DNA from: Syntrophomonas sp. UBA4807
GTDB taxonomy: Bacteria; Bacillota; Syntrophomonadia; Syntrophomonadales; Syntrophomonadaceae
Assembly: GCA_002402575.1 (NCBI GenBank)
Contig: DHGD01000149.1
Coordinates: 1 to 52,423 of the forward strand
Length of the DNA stretch: 52,423 nucleotides
Direction: 5' to 3'
The notes beneath the pieces were generated by a model, which was not told the origin of the DNA, searched no databases, and was given only the letters and a program-made list of their open reading frames with translations. The translations under genes and the position numbers were made by a program. Numbering within the stretch: position 1 is the first letter of the stretch; each line of letters opens with the position of its first letter. This document shows positions 39,275 through 47,291 of the stretch, in pieces.

Positions 39275-40114
39275 GTGAAACAAAGCGTATTCAAAACCGA
39301 AGCGAAACGAGATAATTTTCGGATTCATTATAACCATATACTTAGCCAGTTCCCCTTTGAACAACGATACATCAAGACCACCTTTGGGCAAACATTTATA
39401 CTAACGGCCGGACAGGAATCTAACCCGCCTGTTATTTTGTTACACGGCTCTTGCAGCAACAGTGCGTTCTGGTTTCCTGAGATTTTGGCGCTATCGAGTG
39501 ATTATAAGGTTTATGCCGTTGACATTTTAGGCGAAGCTGGAAACAGCGAAGAATATAGACCTGATCTCGATTCAGACGCTTTCGCGGTTTGGATGAAGGA
39601 GGTTCTTGATATTCTCGGTCTCGAAAAATCGGTTATAATCGGTAACTCCCTCGGTGGCTGGATATCGCTTAAATTTGCAACAATATATCCAGAATGTGTT
39701 TTTAAGCTGATACTGATCGCATCCGCAGGTCTTGCAGAAGTTCGCCAACAATTCATTAGTGATGTGTCACAAACCCGACAGGAAGACGGAACTGTGCCGG
39801 TCGATTCAAACATTTTAGGTGAGTACGATATTCCAAAAGAAGTGCTTGATTTTATGAATCTGATTGCTGAAAGCTACAGTCCCATTCAGCATTTGCCCGT
39901 ATATGGAGACGAACAATTGCAGCGTCTTAATATGCCTGTTCTCTTTATCGACGGAGCAAATGATATTATTATCGATGCTGATAAATCGGCTCAAAGACTT
40001 TCCCGAATTGTCCCATCAGCCGAAATACACTTACCAAGGAATTGTGGACATGTACTCCCCAATTCCATTGAATATATCATTCCGTTTCTGGCGAAGGATA
40101 GCAAAAATATGTGA
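39275..40114 (+). CDS. Alpha/beta hydrolase fold protein
   Basis: A 279-residue serine hydrolase. Oxyanion region VILLHGSCSNSAFW (~52-65), nucleophile elbow IGNSLGGW (~123-130), acid in FIDGANDIIID, and catalytic His in NCGHVLP near the C-terminus. The set is complete, so it should be active; the substrate is unknown. The start codon is GTG, with AGGAG overlapping the end of the HTH gene, so translation of the two is coupled. Unrelated in detail to the hydrolase at 1617-2396. Confidence 0.85.
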   Translation: MKQSVFKTEAKRDNFRIHYNHILSQFPFEQRYIKTTFGQTFILTAGQESNPPVILLHGSCSNSAFWFPEILALSSDYKVYAVDILGEAGNSEEYRPDLDSDAFAVWMKEVLDILGLEKSVIIGNSLGGWISLKFATIYPECVFKLILIASAGLAEVRQQFISDVSQTRQEDGTVPVDSNILGEYDIPKEVLDFMNLIAESYSPIQHLPVYGDEQLQRLNMPVLFIDGANDIIIDADKSAQRLSRIVPSAEIHLPRNCGHVLPNSIEYIIPFLAKDSKNM

Positions 40115-40426
40115 GTTCTTGTTTTTGGCAAGTAAAATATACACCAAACCGCAAAAATATTTCTTGACCCAATCATTGCCCCAACGCAGCTGATTGCAAT
40201 AGTCCTCGATAAGCTCTTGCGTTGCTTTCAGAAAGACATCATAACAATTCAGATCAGGTGTAAATATTGCCTGTGATTTATGCCGGCAGATATTAGCGGC
40301 AAAATCATTAGGAGTGGGTTCGGTTAATCTTCGATAACTTAATCGAATGCTACCAGCATCCGCTTTGACCGAGTCCGTAGTTTCCAGAGCAAACAGCTGG
40401 CAGGGCGATTGAACGGTCGGCGTTGT
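40115..40426 (-). pseudogene. Open-frame remnant of an unknown gene
   Basis: From 40426 leftwards a 131-codon frame without a start codon reads like protein (LETTDSVKADAGSIRLSYRRL, CYDVFLKATQELIEDYC), then runs antisense into the hydrolase. The non-overlapping part may be the end of a truncated gene. No family recognised; chance is possible. Confidence 0.22.
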
Positions 40427-40446
40427 TCATTGTCCCGATAAGGTAG

Positions 40447-40545
40447 GCGATTCGCAGAGCCAAGCCATAATAAAAGTGGCCTCGCGGTTTTTTCTCTGCG
40501 GGGCCACTTTTAGGGCTTTTCAGTATGAAATACTCTCGATGACAC
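40447..40545 (-). pseudogene. Remnant of a Fic gene 3' end with its terminator
   Basis: On the minus strand the sequence matches the end of the intact Fic gene and what follows it (52090-52179): a GTATTTxAxxCTG block, TAAAAGTGGCC, a GC-rich hairpin, and then a 20-base block (40447-40466) identical at 19 positions to 52160-52179. Nothing of the catalytic part remains. Confidence 0.45.
40471..40512. terminator. Strong hairpin terminator
   Basis: Arms TAAAAGTGGCC (40471-40481) and GGCCACTTTTA (40502-40512) pair perfectly, with further GC pairing inside. It lies between convergent genes (hydrolase and methyltransferase) and could serve both. Confidence 0.7.
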
Positions 40546-40585
40546 ATTAATAAGAATTTTCATTTTTTTTAATCGCTTCTAAGAA

Positions 40586-41341
40586 CTATCGCTTTTTCAA
40601 TACAAAATTCATAAACATGCTCTCTTCGGTAAATCGGGAAAAATTGTAATCCCCAAACACCTCTTTAATGGCAAAGCCGCTTTCTAGAGCCATTTTCTCA
40701 AAAGCCTCCTGGCTAATCAACGAAAAATGAATATCCAGAAACCTTTTACCGGTTAATACGTTACTGGAATTATAAATCTCGTAAAACTGCATGCCTTTAA
40801 CCGATTGGGTCATATCGTCATATTGGTTGTAATAGGAAACCACCAGTGAATTTTCTTGATAAAGCGGAAATCTTCCTAAAACATGAATTTGACCATCCGC
40901 TGTTTTTATTCTGTAGCTGGGATTATATAAAGTGCAGATAAATAATCCGTCATCGGAGAGATGATTGAATATCCGGACGAGTGCCATCTTCTGTTTTTCG
41001 CGGTCCGTAATTTCAGAAAATGAGTTGAAAGGAATACAAATAAGCTCATATTTCTCCCCCAGATTTAACGCACATACATCCTGACAGATAATTTTTGGTT
41101 TGTTACTCAAGTCTATCGTTTTTTGTTCAAGCACTTTAAGCATTTCTTCCGAGTAATCCACACAGGTTAATTCAATTCCTTTTTTCAGAAGCGGAATCGA
41201 CACTCTGCCTGTTCCGCACATTAATTCAAGCCACTTGCCTTTTGCCGCTTTGGCATATTTGTTAAAAAATTCAATATCAAAGTCCATTGGCACATAAGCA
41301 TCATAAATATCCGCTACAAAATTAAAATCAATATTCTTCAA
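40586..41341 (-). CDS. Class I SAM-dependent methyltransferase
   Basis: A 251-residue Rossmann-fold methyltransferase. Motif I is WLELMCGTGRVSIPL (~37-51), the acidic residue of strand 2 is in LTCVDYSEEML, and the DGLFICTLYNP block matches the later strands. The C-terminal half carries a beta-rich region (VVSYYNQYDDMTQSVKGMQ) typical of small-molecule methyltransferases. The start is TTG with GAGGAG about ten bases upstream; a weak site. It directly follows the remnant of an MFS transporter gene. Substrate unknown. Confidence 0.85.
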   Translation of the reverse strand: MKNIDFNFVADIYDAYVPMDFDIEFFNKYAKAAKGKWLELMCGTGRVSIPLLKKGIELTCVDYSEEMLKVLEQKTIDLSNKPKIICQDVCALNLGEKYELICIPFNSFSEITDREKQKMALVRIFNHLSDDGLFICTLYNPSYRIKTADGQIHVLGRFPLYQENSLVVSYYNQYDDMTQSVKGMQFYEIYNSSNVLTGKRFLDIHFSLISQEAFEKMALESGFAIKEVFGDYNFSRFTEESMFMNFVLKKR

Positions 41342-41553
41342 GAAGATTCATCTCCTCTGCTATTTGGTCCGTCAGCCGTTTTGCTCTTCTCCAATACAAC
41401 AAATAATATAAGACAAACACAGCCCGCTGATCAGCACCATCCCCAAATAATCCCCCGGTAACCATCCAGGGAAATAAACAGGCTGGCCAGGAGCGGTCCG
41501 ACTTCCATGCTGATATCGCCGAACATATAATAAGTGAAATTAGCAGACCCAAA
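41338..41553 (-). pseudogene. C-terminal remnant of an MFS transporter
   Basis: The frame GSANFTYYMFGDISMEVG, then PLLASLFISLDGYRG, is the penultimate helix region of drug-efflux MFS proteins. An in-frame TGA follows WGWC, and then SAGCVCLILFVVLEKSK continues as the last helix and tail. Everything upstream is gone. Confidence 0.55.
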
Positions 41554-41565
41554 CGGTTTGGGGCA

Positions 41566-41745
41566 TTATTCTAACAGAAACTGTCTGAGTGCTTGACTGC
41601 ACAGCTCCAAATCCCAAATCTGATTAAGCCCGCTCTCGATTTTCTCTATAAAGGTTTGCCAATATTTGCTCAGTCTGTTTGTATGTTGCCTCGTTTTGTC
41701 ATCGTTAAATTGGCAGTTACAGCTTATCCACTCAAAAGAACTCAC
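41566..41745 (-). CDS. Small hypothetical protein
   Basis: A 59-codon frame starting at a GTG that overlaps the GNAT stop codon (GTGA). It reads VSSFEWISCNCQFNDDKTR and later QIWDLELCSQALRQFLLE. The stop-start overlap suggests coupling, but there is no recognisable family and the frame could be chance or the tail of a lost gene. Confidence 0.3.
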   Translation of the reverse strand: MSSFEWISCNCQFNDDKTRQHTNRLSKYWQTFIEKIESGLNQIWDLELCSQALRQFLLE

Positions 41746-42386
41746 GGTATAATAGAATGGCTGAGAATATAAAACTCTTCCTGACTTGGCTGGTATTTCT
41801 TTTCCATTTTTTTAAGACTCTCATCAAAGCGGCTTGCTTCCCGGTCGTCTATCCTCATCACAGGGCTGTCATAATAAACCCGCTTCCTTCCGTCCAAAGC
41901 ATCCGGCTTCAGTTCTTTTACCATCATAGCTGCCGGGTAAGTTCCATTCTGAAGACAAGTATTGTGTTTTTTGCAGCTCTTAAAGCCTCGGCTTACATAA
42001 TTGCCGGGATTACCAAATATTACTATCACATCATAGCCAAGAGCGACCGCTTGTACAAAAGAATGCTCCATAAGCATTTTCCCATAACCTATTCTTTGGT
42101 ATCCCGGCAAAATACAAACCGGGCCGCAGGTAAGGACTTCTTTTTCTTCCCCGAACTCATCAACCAGTTTTGCTTTTGTGTACATAATATTCCCAATGAT
42201 TTGATTATCAACTTCAATAACAAGATCCAACTGCGGCAAAAAGTCTTTGTGGGTTCGCATAACATGAACTAAATAGTGTTCAATGCATCCTGGAATATAC
42301 AAATTCCAAAAAGCTTTCCTTGTGATTTCCTCTACTCTCTCATAATCTGTTTCTTCCTCATTCCTAATATTAATTATTTTATTCAT
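41742..42386 (-). CDS. GNAT-family N-acetyltransferase
   Basis: A 214-residue acetyl-CoA-dependent acyltransferase. The N-terminus IRNEEETDYERVEEITRKAF is the usual first helix of GNAT proteins. Strand 4 and the acetyl-CoA pyrophosphate loop are LTCGPVCILPGYQRIGYGKML (~85-106, the Q/RxxGxG/A pattern), followed by GYDVIVIFGNPGNYVSRGFK. The tail of ~60 residues is an extension seen in some GNATs. GGAGG lies seven bases before the ATG. Substrate not predictable. Confidence 0.85.
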   Translation of the reverse strand: MNKIINIRNEEETDYERVEEITRKAFWNLYIPGCIEHYLVHVMRTHKDFLPQLDLVIEVDNQIIGNIMYTKAKLVDEFGEEKEVLTCGPVCILPGYQRIGYGKMLMEHSFVQAVALGYDVIVIFGNPGNYVSRGFKSCKKHNTCLQNGTYPAAMMVKELKPDALDGRKRVYYDSPVMRIDDREASRFDESLKKMEKKYQPSQEEFYILSHSIIP

Positions 42387-42567
42387 ATATTGACCTCCAC
42401 TAATTTATCTAAGACCAATTTATTGTGATTTTTATTATAGCTTTCTGCTCAATAAATTCCCGGTTTGTATCTGCAAAACAGCGTGTTTCTTGATAACATC
42501 TCGACCAATTCCCTCTTTTAAATCCAAATTCCAAAAAACCATCTTTTAAATAAACTTAACCCAAATT

Positions 42568-43062
42568 TTACGACCATCTATTCTGTCCTATCGTGCGCTT
42601 AGGCCGATAACCATAGCTGGAGGGGTGAAACTCCGGGTCAAATATGGGCTGCAGTATGTTTAGAAGTGCTTGTTGCACTATCCGGTCTTTTACGGCGGGT
42701 ATTCCTAGCGGTCGTTTGCTTCCGTCCGGCTTTGGTATCTCCATGCGCAAAACCGGCATGGGCTCGTATGCCCCGGTTTTAAGTTCATGATGCAGCTGGT
42801 TTATCTCTTTGCACGGGTTTAAGCCATACGCTTTCACGGTCACTCCGTCTATTCCGAGTGCGCCGGAGTTAGCCCTGACCGATCTGTAAGCTGTGTACTG
42901 GTTTTCCAGCCTGTATACTTTGTCTATAAGTGTGTTGTCAACAACCCCGTCCCCCTGACACTCCCCCTGACACTCGTCCCCCTGACACTCCCGTCCCCCT
43001 GACACTCCTGCCCCTGACACCTCCCTATTTCCAGTCCTATCTGTCCGGCGACTCCTTAACAA
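42568..43062 (-). pseudogene. Truncated group II intron reverse transcriptase/maturase
   Basis: Residues after ~43 match the start of intron-encoded reverse transcriptases: RSVRANSGALGIDGVTV, then VLRMEIPKPDGSKRPLGIP, AVKDRIVQQALLNILQPIF and SYGYRPKRT (RT-0 to RT-2). It stops there, before the catalytic YADD, the maturase and the endonuclease domains. The first ~43 residues are only translated repeat DNA (CQGDECQGECQGDG), so the real 5' end is also lost. Not functional. I could not find the intron RNA domains nearby. Confidence 0.85.
42938..43024. repeat. REP-like cluster of CCCCTGACAC repeats
   Basis: GTTGTCAACAAC followed by five imperfect copies of GTCCCCCTGACACTCC. TGTCA and TGACA can pair across the unit. 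The same motif occurs at 44000-44110. It abuts the truncated reverse transcriptase. Confidence 0.75.
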
Positions 43063-43063
43063 C

Positions 43064-43867
43064 TTATAAAAACATAGAAACAGCCATTAATATTATAAAT
43101 ACAATAAAAAAAGGTCCGTAAAATTTATCTAAAACATTTTTATTTATTCGCTTTCCGAATATAGGTCCTAAGATTGCACCAGTAATAGTACCCGATGCAA
43201 GCAGGATTACAAGAAGCCAATTTATAGCTCCTAAGGCACTATGAGTGATAACACCCGTAATAGCTATGAAAAATAATACCATAACTGATGTCCCAACCAC
43301 CTCTAAAGAGGAAAATCCCGAACTGTAAAGCCCTGCAAGGATAGGAGGGGTACCACTTACACCGAGCATACCAGACATCAGCCCTCCAAGAAGGCCAAAG
43401 ACAAGTCCTTTTACTACAAAAAGTTTGGAATGCGGCTTAGTCTCACCAGAGTCTAATTCTCCAACCTGTCCTTTATCGGATAATATTTCTCCCGTACGTT
43501 TTTTCCTTTGAGAAATAACCATACCTGCTCCCATTACAAGAAGAAATATACCGAATATAATTTTAAGAACCTTTATTGGAATAATTGCTACAAGATAAGA
43601 ACCGGCAATCACCCCTACCATGCCACTGGCAATAAGCAGGATGCCAACTTTAAATTTTACATTTCCCGCATTGTAATGGCTTATAGAAGCAGCAAGTGTG
43701 GTGGGAATAATTGTTGCGAGAGATATGGATACAGCTTGATCCATAGGAATAGCGAATAGTCCAGTCAGCATTCCTACGTAAAAAATTCCTCCCCCTCCCC
43801 CCATTAAAGAAACTAAAAGTCCGATGATAAGACCTGCTATTGGTAATAGATAGATGGATAAATACAT
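43064..43867 (-). CDS. TauE/SafE family membrane transporter (DUF81)
   Basis: A 267-residue integral membrane protein with about seven to eight hydrophobic segments arranged as two related halves. The first half begins IAGLIIGLLVSLMGGGGGIF and the second VFGLLGGLMSGMLGVSGTPP, the duplicated Gly-rich signature of the sulfite exporter TauE/SafE family. Members move sulfite, sulfonates or other organic anions. I place the start at the ATG at 43867, which has AAAGGTG ten bases upstream; an ATG 33 bases earlier has no good site. The gene is intact but sits between repeat clusters on both sides. Substrate unknown. Confidence 0.85.
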   Translation of the reverse strand: MYLSIYLLPIAGLIIGLLVSLMGGGGGIFYVGMLTGLFAIPMDQAVSISLATIIPTTLAASISHYNAGNVKFKVGILLIASGMVGVIAGSYLVAIIPIKVLKIIFGIFLLVMGAGMVISQRKKRTGEILSDKGQVGELDSGETKPHSKLFVVKGLVFGLLGGLMSGMLGVSGTPPILAGLYSSGFSSLEVVGTSVMVLFFIAITGVITHSALGAINWLLVILLASGTITGAILGPIFGKRINKNVLDKFYGPFFIVFIILMAVSMFL

Positions 43868-43962
43868 AATCGTGACACCTTTGTGAGTATTCTGAAGCAT
43901 TTTACACCGCCTGTCCGGTGGTTGGAAACCATCAATCCGTTTTAATGGAAACCACTGTACCG

Positions 43963-44110
43963 TAGGTGGAAACGTTTAAAATGTTTTCCTCGATATGTTG
44001 TCAACAACCCCGTCCCCCTGACACCCCTAGGTGGAAACGTTTAAAATGTTTTCCTCGATATGTTGTCAACAACCCCGTCCCCCTGACACCCCCTCCCCTG
44101 ACACCCCCTT
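43963..44110. repeat. 65-bp tandem duplication carrying REP-like units
   Basis: Bases 43963-44027 are repeated exactly at 44028-44092. The unit begins TAGGTGGAAACG and ends GTCCCCCTGACACCCC. A further partial CCCCTGACACCCCC copy follows to 44110. The exact identity suggests a recent duplication. Confidence 0.9.
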
Positions 44111-44368
44111 GATCAAATCATCGCAGAAAGCCGCCACGTCACTGCCTGTCACTTCGAGAACGCCTTTCCCCGAGGCCGCGCCCTCCTCAAAAAGATCGAC
44201 AATCCCCGATAGCAAGCCCGTCCCCTCGGTCAACTCAACAGGGCCAATCTTAAAGAGATATTTTTGAATATCTTTATAAACAATCTGATAATCTTTCGGG
44301 AGCGCTTTGACACGCGCCACGTGCGCCCGCCACTTTTTTTTGCCTTCGATGATATCTCGTATGCTCAT
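44066..44368 (-). CDS. DUF1048 protein, C-terminus replaced by repeat DNA
   Basis: A small helical protein of the DUF1048 family, normally ~110 residues and encoded next to PadR regulators. It aligns with its upstream neighbour through the first ~86 residues (shared blocks LPKDYQIVYKDIQKYLFK against LPADYQAAWEKIKVNLW, and GSDVAAFCDDLI against GDDIKGFCSAL). The neighbour then continues with a basic tail (DKWREQLNNNI), but this one reads GVSGEGVSGGRGC, which is translated repeat DNA. So the 3' end was lost to the repeat insertion. Function of the family is unknown; the truncated protein may or may not work. Confidence 0.75.
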   Translation of the reverse strand: MSIRDIIEGKKKWRAHVARVKALPKDYQIVYKDIQKYLFKIGPVELTEGTGLLSGIVDLFEEGAASGKGVLEVTGSDVAAFCDDLIKGVSGEGVSGGRGC

Positions 44369-44377
44369 TTTGTCCTC

Positions 44378-44725
44378 CTATCTGTCTAATTTTTTGGCGA
44401 TATTATTGTTGAGCTGCTCGCGCCACTTGTCTCGGTAAGATTTTGCTCCTTCTGCGCCAACAAGCGCCGAACAGAAGCCTTTGATATCGTCTCCCAAAAC
44501 CTCTTGGACACATTGACCGTCAGCCGCCGCTTCTTCGAGCAGATCAAGCAAACCGTCAAGAATTGGCATGAGGTTGCGGCCGGTGAAATCCGAGTGCGTC
44601 CAAAGATTGACCTTAATTTTCTCCCATGCCGCTTGATAATCAGCCGGAAGCTTTTTGGCCCGCGATTCAAAAATTTTGAATTCTTCAGTCATGTCGCTGC
44701 CTGTAATTCTATCCCATAGATTCAT
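44378..44725 (-). CDS. DUF1048 family protein
   Basis: A 115-residue, mostly helical cytoplasmic protein of the DUF1048 family with no known activity. Full length, ending DKWREQLNNNIAKKLDR. It overlaps the end of the PadR gene by 17 bp and is followed 9 bp later by a second DUF1048 gene, so the three are one operon. In other Firmicutes the same pair (PadR plus DUF1048) recurs, which suggests the regulator and this protein act together. Confidence 0.85.
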   Translation of the reverse strand: MNLWDRITGSDMTEEFKIFESRAKKLPADYQAAWEKIKVNLWTHSDFTGRNLMPILDGLLDLLEEAAADGQCVQEVLGDDIKGFCSALVGAEGAKSYRDKWREQLNNNIAKKLDR

Positions 44726-45056
44726 TGTTTCCCTCCTTTAACTCGTTGATTTTTGATGATACGAACTCCCATTTCCCCCAGAACCTCCGCAACTCCTCGC
44801 GCCCCGCATCGTTGAGCACGTAAAACTTGCGCGGCGGCCCCATATCGGACGGTTTTTTTTCTATGTCCACGAGTTTGTTTTTCTCAAGCCGCACCAAAAT
44901 GGTGTAGACCGTCCCTTCTACAACATCTGTAAAGCCGAGGGCGTTCAACCGCCGCGTGATTTCATAGCCGTAAGTTTCTTTGCGGCTTATGATTTCAAGG
45001 ACGCAGCCCTCAAGCACACCTTTGAGCATTTCCGTCAGGTTTTTCAGCACGGTCAC
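44709..45056 (-). CDS. PadR family transcriptional regulator
   Basis: A 115-residue winged-helix repressor. The signature KGVLEGCVLEIISRKETYGYEI is at ~12-33, the recognition region is EGTVYTILVRLEKNKLVD (~47-64), and the wing is PPRKFYVLNDAGREEL. A short C-terminal dimerisation helix follows. PadR proteins repress their own operon and nearby stress or efflux genes until a ligand binds. A palindrome lies just downstream of the operon promoter, fitting autoregulation. Confidence 0.92.
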   Translation of the reverse strand: MTVLKNLTEMLKGVLEGCVLEIISRKETYGYEITRRLNALGFTDVVEGTVYTILVRLEKNKLVDIEKKPSDMGPPRKFYVLNDAGREELRRFWGKWEFVSSKINELKEGNNESMG

Positions 45057-45085
45057 CCCCTTCGCTATTCTGTATGACTGATATT

Positions 45086-45136
45086 AAGTAATACTTACTA
45101 ATGCTATATAGTATCACATAATAGTGCCGGTGTCAA
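45086..45136 (-). promoter_or_regulatory. Promoter and likely PadR operator
   Basis: Minus-strand TTGACA (45131-45136), a 17-bp spacer and TACTAT (45108-45113) make a strong promoter. The palindrome AAGTAATACTT (45086-45096) lies where transcription would start, a good place for repressor binding. Confidence 0.7.
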
Positions 45137-45325
45137 TGGAGTAAAGTAAATAAACTATTATGAAAGATCAAAGCGTTGTTAAAATTTGATGAGGACACGA
45201 AAATATAGACCTTATGCTAAAATCGCTATAGACATGTTCCCCCGAACAATCAGCCGCCATCTTTCCCGTCTACACAACCCTGCCCTCCGAGAACCGCCCC
45301 GAAAGGCTGTGGATGTGTTTCCTCG
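45137..45325. other. Intergenic stretch, no gene seen
   Basis: No frame with a start, ribosome binding site or recognisable motif on either strand between the PadR promoter and the IS3 relic. Confidence 0.5.
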
Positions 45326-45679
45326 GACTGACCCCCTGATATTAGACAAAAACTCTTAATATCTGGTCCATACTTAGAAATTGATAATTTATATAAACTG
45401 GTTCAAGCCAGGATAACCATTATACCCGAACAGGCTTTATGCTCAGCGCATTCTGCTGCAGTAATTGGTACATTCATTCGGGGTATGGTATTTCAAGCTG
45501 GAATGAAGCCGTACTGCGTTGTAATTTTTTATGAACTGGCTTACCGTATCATAAGCTACGGCATAACTTTGAAATTCATACCTGCTCTGGCATTCTTCTT
45601 CAAGAATGGCATTTCTCGATTCCGAGCCAGACGTTAGATTAAGCGTAGCACCTTGCTGCATGGAGTTTCTTTTGAACAA
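45326..45679 (-). mobile_element. IS3-family remnant with transposase OrfB C-terminus
   Basis: The frame 45443-45679 ends with YDTVSQFIKNYNAVRLHSSL and KYHTPNE, the C-terminus of IS3-type integrases (after the last catalytic Glu region). Downstream, the stretch around TGACCCCCTGATATTAGAC (45329-45347) looks like the terminal inverted repeat. The catalytic DDE core and OrfA are missing, so it is inactive. Confidence 0.65.
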
Positions 45680-45816
45680 TTCAACTCACTTTCTGAGGCA
45701 ACTCAGCACGGTTTCGAAATGGAAATAGATTTAGTCATCCAAATGGTTATTTTTAAATATTTTTCGCCACACGCAAAACCGGAGAGACAGGCTTATGTAC
45801 TTGCCAATAAAAAATG

Positions 45817-45848
45817 CCAAAGTGTAAATTCACGCTTTGGTGTTTTTT
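45817..45848. terminator. Bidirectional terminator, first copy
   Basis: CCAAAGTG paired with CGCTTTGG (one G-T) followed by TGTTTTTT on the plus strand and ATTTTTT on the minus strand. A copy differing at one base lies at 50322-50353. No intact rightward gene precedes it. Confidence 0.75.
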
Positions 45849-45925
45849 CGCTTTTTATATTTTATTTCGAGTAGTATAAAAGCAGGTCAGATAGGAAAAT
45901 GCCCTAACGGAAAGGAGCATTTTGT

Positions 45926-46957
45926 ATGAGCAAACAGCAAAACAAAACGCATATCTGCGAGGAACATTTGGGCGCACACTGCCGCTGTACCGTTTGCGGG
46001 AATTTCTGCCATGATTATCACAGCAACGACGACGGCACGTTTGCTGCTTCGGGCAAGGTCGCAACCGATCAATGCGCCCGCTGCGGATATGAGGAGCACT
46101 ATTACGCCGACAGCGGCAAAGTGATCGAAAACTACCGGGGCCGATCCTATGAGCGTGACCCCGAGCCTGCTGGTACATCCAGGCAGCAAAGACAGGGTGA
46201 ATTGCTGTACCTAGTGGGAAAATCGGACGAATCGTACCTCATAACGGGCATTACGGAAAGATCGGTCGCGGAAAAGACGGGACTTCGGCATTTAACCGTG
46301 ATCATCATACCCTTTATAACCGATGGCGCAAACAAAGGCTGCTGGATCGTTCATAACCGGCACGATAAGCAGATCGCCAAAGGAAAAATCAGCGCTCCGC
46401 TGAGCCTCAACTTGTTTGGTGGACACTGCGGCCCGCCAGAGGATGATGTCGCCGGGCTTATAGGCAAGACGGTAGAACTTGAGCTGCTTCGGGAAAACGC
46501 CCTACGCGAGCTTTCCGAGGAACTGCTTTGCAAAAACGGAACGGAAAAGCGGTTGGAACTGTGGCGCGACGGCGTGTCCGCCGGAGAGGTCCTGTACGCC
46601 TCGTCTTACGAGGTATGCCCTGAGAGCCTTATCCCCGTCGGCTTTACGGAATACGCGGCGAAGGATAACGTCGAGTATTCCTATATATTCGCGCTGCCTG
46701 TGCCGGTAGACCAAGCGGAGCAGATTATTGCCGCCGACAATTATGAAAAGCGCGACCCAATCATAGAAGGCATGGTATATAAAGCCGATATCGCGCTGCC
46801 GGTAATATTTATGCCTGAACCAGAATTGAAACGGCTGTGGGAAAAACGTGATCCGGAGATTGAAGTATGCGATGCCATTACCCGCCTTTGGGAGGAACAA
46901 AACCATGTGGTGTATCAAAGGCTAATCGAGTACATTGGCACCCATGAGGTGTTTTAG
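45926..46957 (+). CDS. Zinc-ribbon Nudix hydrolase-like protein
   Basis: A 343-residue protein. The first ~60 residues are Cys/His-rich (CRCTVCGNFCHDYH, then CARCGYEEH) and should bind zinc. The rest has a Nudix fold: LFGGHCGPP near 165 supplies the first glycine, and ENALRELSEELL near 195 is the REUXEE helix. The usual spacing between them is widened by an insert of about ten residues. Nudix enzymes cleave nucleoside diphosphates linked to another group; with the widened box the activity is uncertain. AAAGGAG precedes the ATG. It opens a rightward group of genes that ends at the second copy of the terminator. Confidence 0.75.
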   Translation: MSKQQNKTHICEEHLGAHCRCTVCGNFCHDYHSNDDGTFAASGKVATDQCARCGYEEHYYADSGKVIENYRGRSYERDPEPAGTSRQQRQGELLYLVGKSDESYLITGITERSVAEKTGLRHLTVIIIPFITDGANKGCWIVHNRHDKQIAKGKISAPLSLNLFGGHCGPPEDDVAGLIGKTVELELLRENALRELSEELLCKNGTEKRLELWRDGVSAGEVLYASSYEVCPESLIPVGFTEYAAKDNVEYSYIFALPVPVDQAEQIIAADNYEKRDPIIEGMVYKADIALPVIFMPEPELKRLWEKRDPEIEVCDAITRLWEEQNHVVYQRLIEYIGTHEVF

Positions 46958-47002
46958 ACCCATTCATCCTATCCACGGATCAAATGAGAGGGGGATTTCA
47001 AA

Positions 47003-47275
47003 ATGAAGCTGGCATGCTTATTCGGGCACCGCTGGAAGGGCTGCGTCTGCCGCCGCTACGGCACAAAGGCTCATGAGTACAGTGACCGCCACAAGTGGGA
47101 ATATCTTGGAACTGAGGAGATGGGATGCTCTCTCTCATCGTCGCGTGGAAGCGGGCAGTATCTTGACTCATGCTATGGTGCGGATTGTTAATTCTGCGAT
47201 GCGAACAACCGGGTTAATTACATCTATATTTGTCAAACATGCGGCATGAAGAAAACCACTTCTTTTAAGTTGTAA
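47003..47275 (+). pseudogene. Small zinc-binding protein gene with internal stop
   Basis: MKLACLFGHRWKGCVCRRYG opens a Cys/His-rich small protein. An in-frame TAA (47189-47191) interrupts it, after which the same frame continues with FCDANNRVNYIYICQTCGMK to a second stop. The CxxC pair needed for zinc lies after the first stop, so the gene is probably dead, or makes a 62-residue fragment. A good GAGAGGGGG site precedes the ATG. Confidence 0.55.
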
Positions 47276-47291
47276 CATCAGGAGTGAAACT

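Noticed and set aside
40350..40547. 65-codon leftward frame containing LPAVCSGNYGLGQSG, considered as an L-cysteine desulfidase-like fragment.
   Set aside because: The resemblance is only a few residues, and the frame runs through the terminator hairpin and the Fic-tail relic.
42930..43121. Rightward frame rich in Pro-Asp-Thr.
   Set aside because: Simple translation of the CCCCTGACAC repeat cluster.
45653..45874. 73-codon rightward frame across the first terminator copy.
   Set aside because: It reads through the terminator hairpin and has no family match.
47189..47191. In-frame TAA considered as recoding (for example readthrough).
   Set aside because: TAA is not used for selenocysteine or pyrrolysine, and no recoding structure is visible; a nonsense mutation is simpler.
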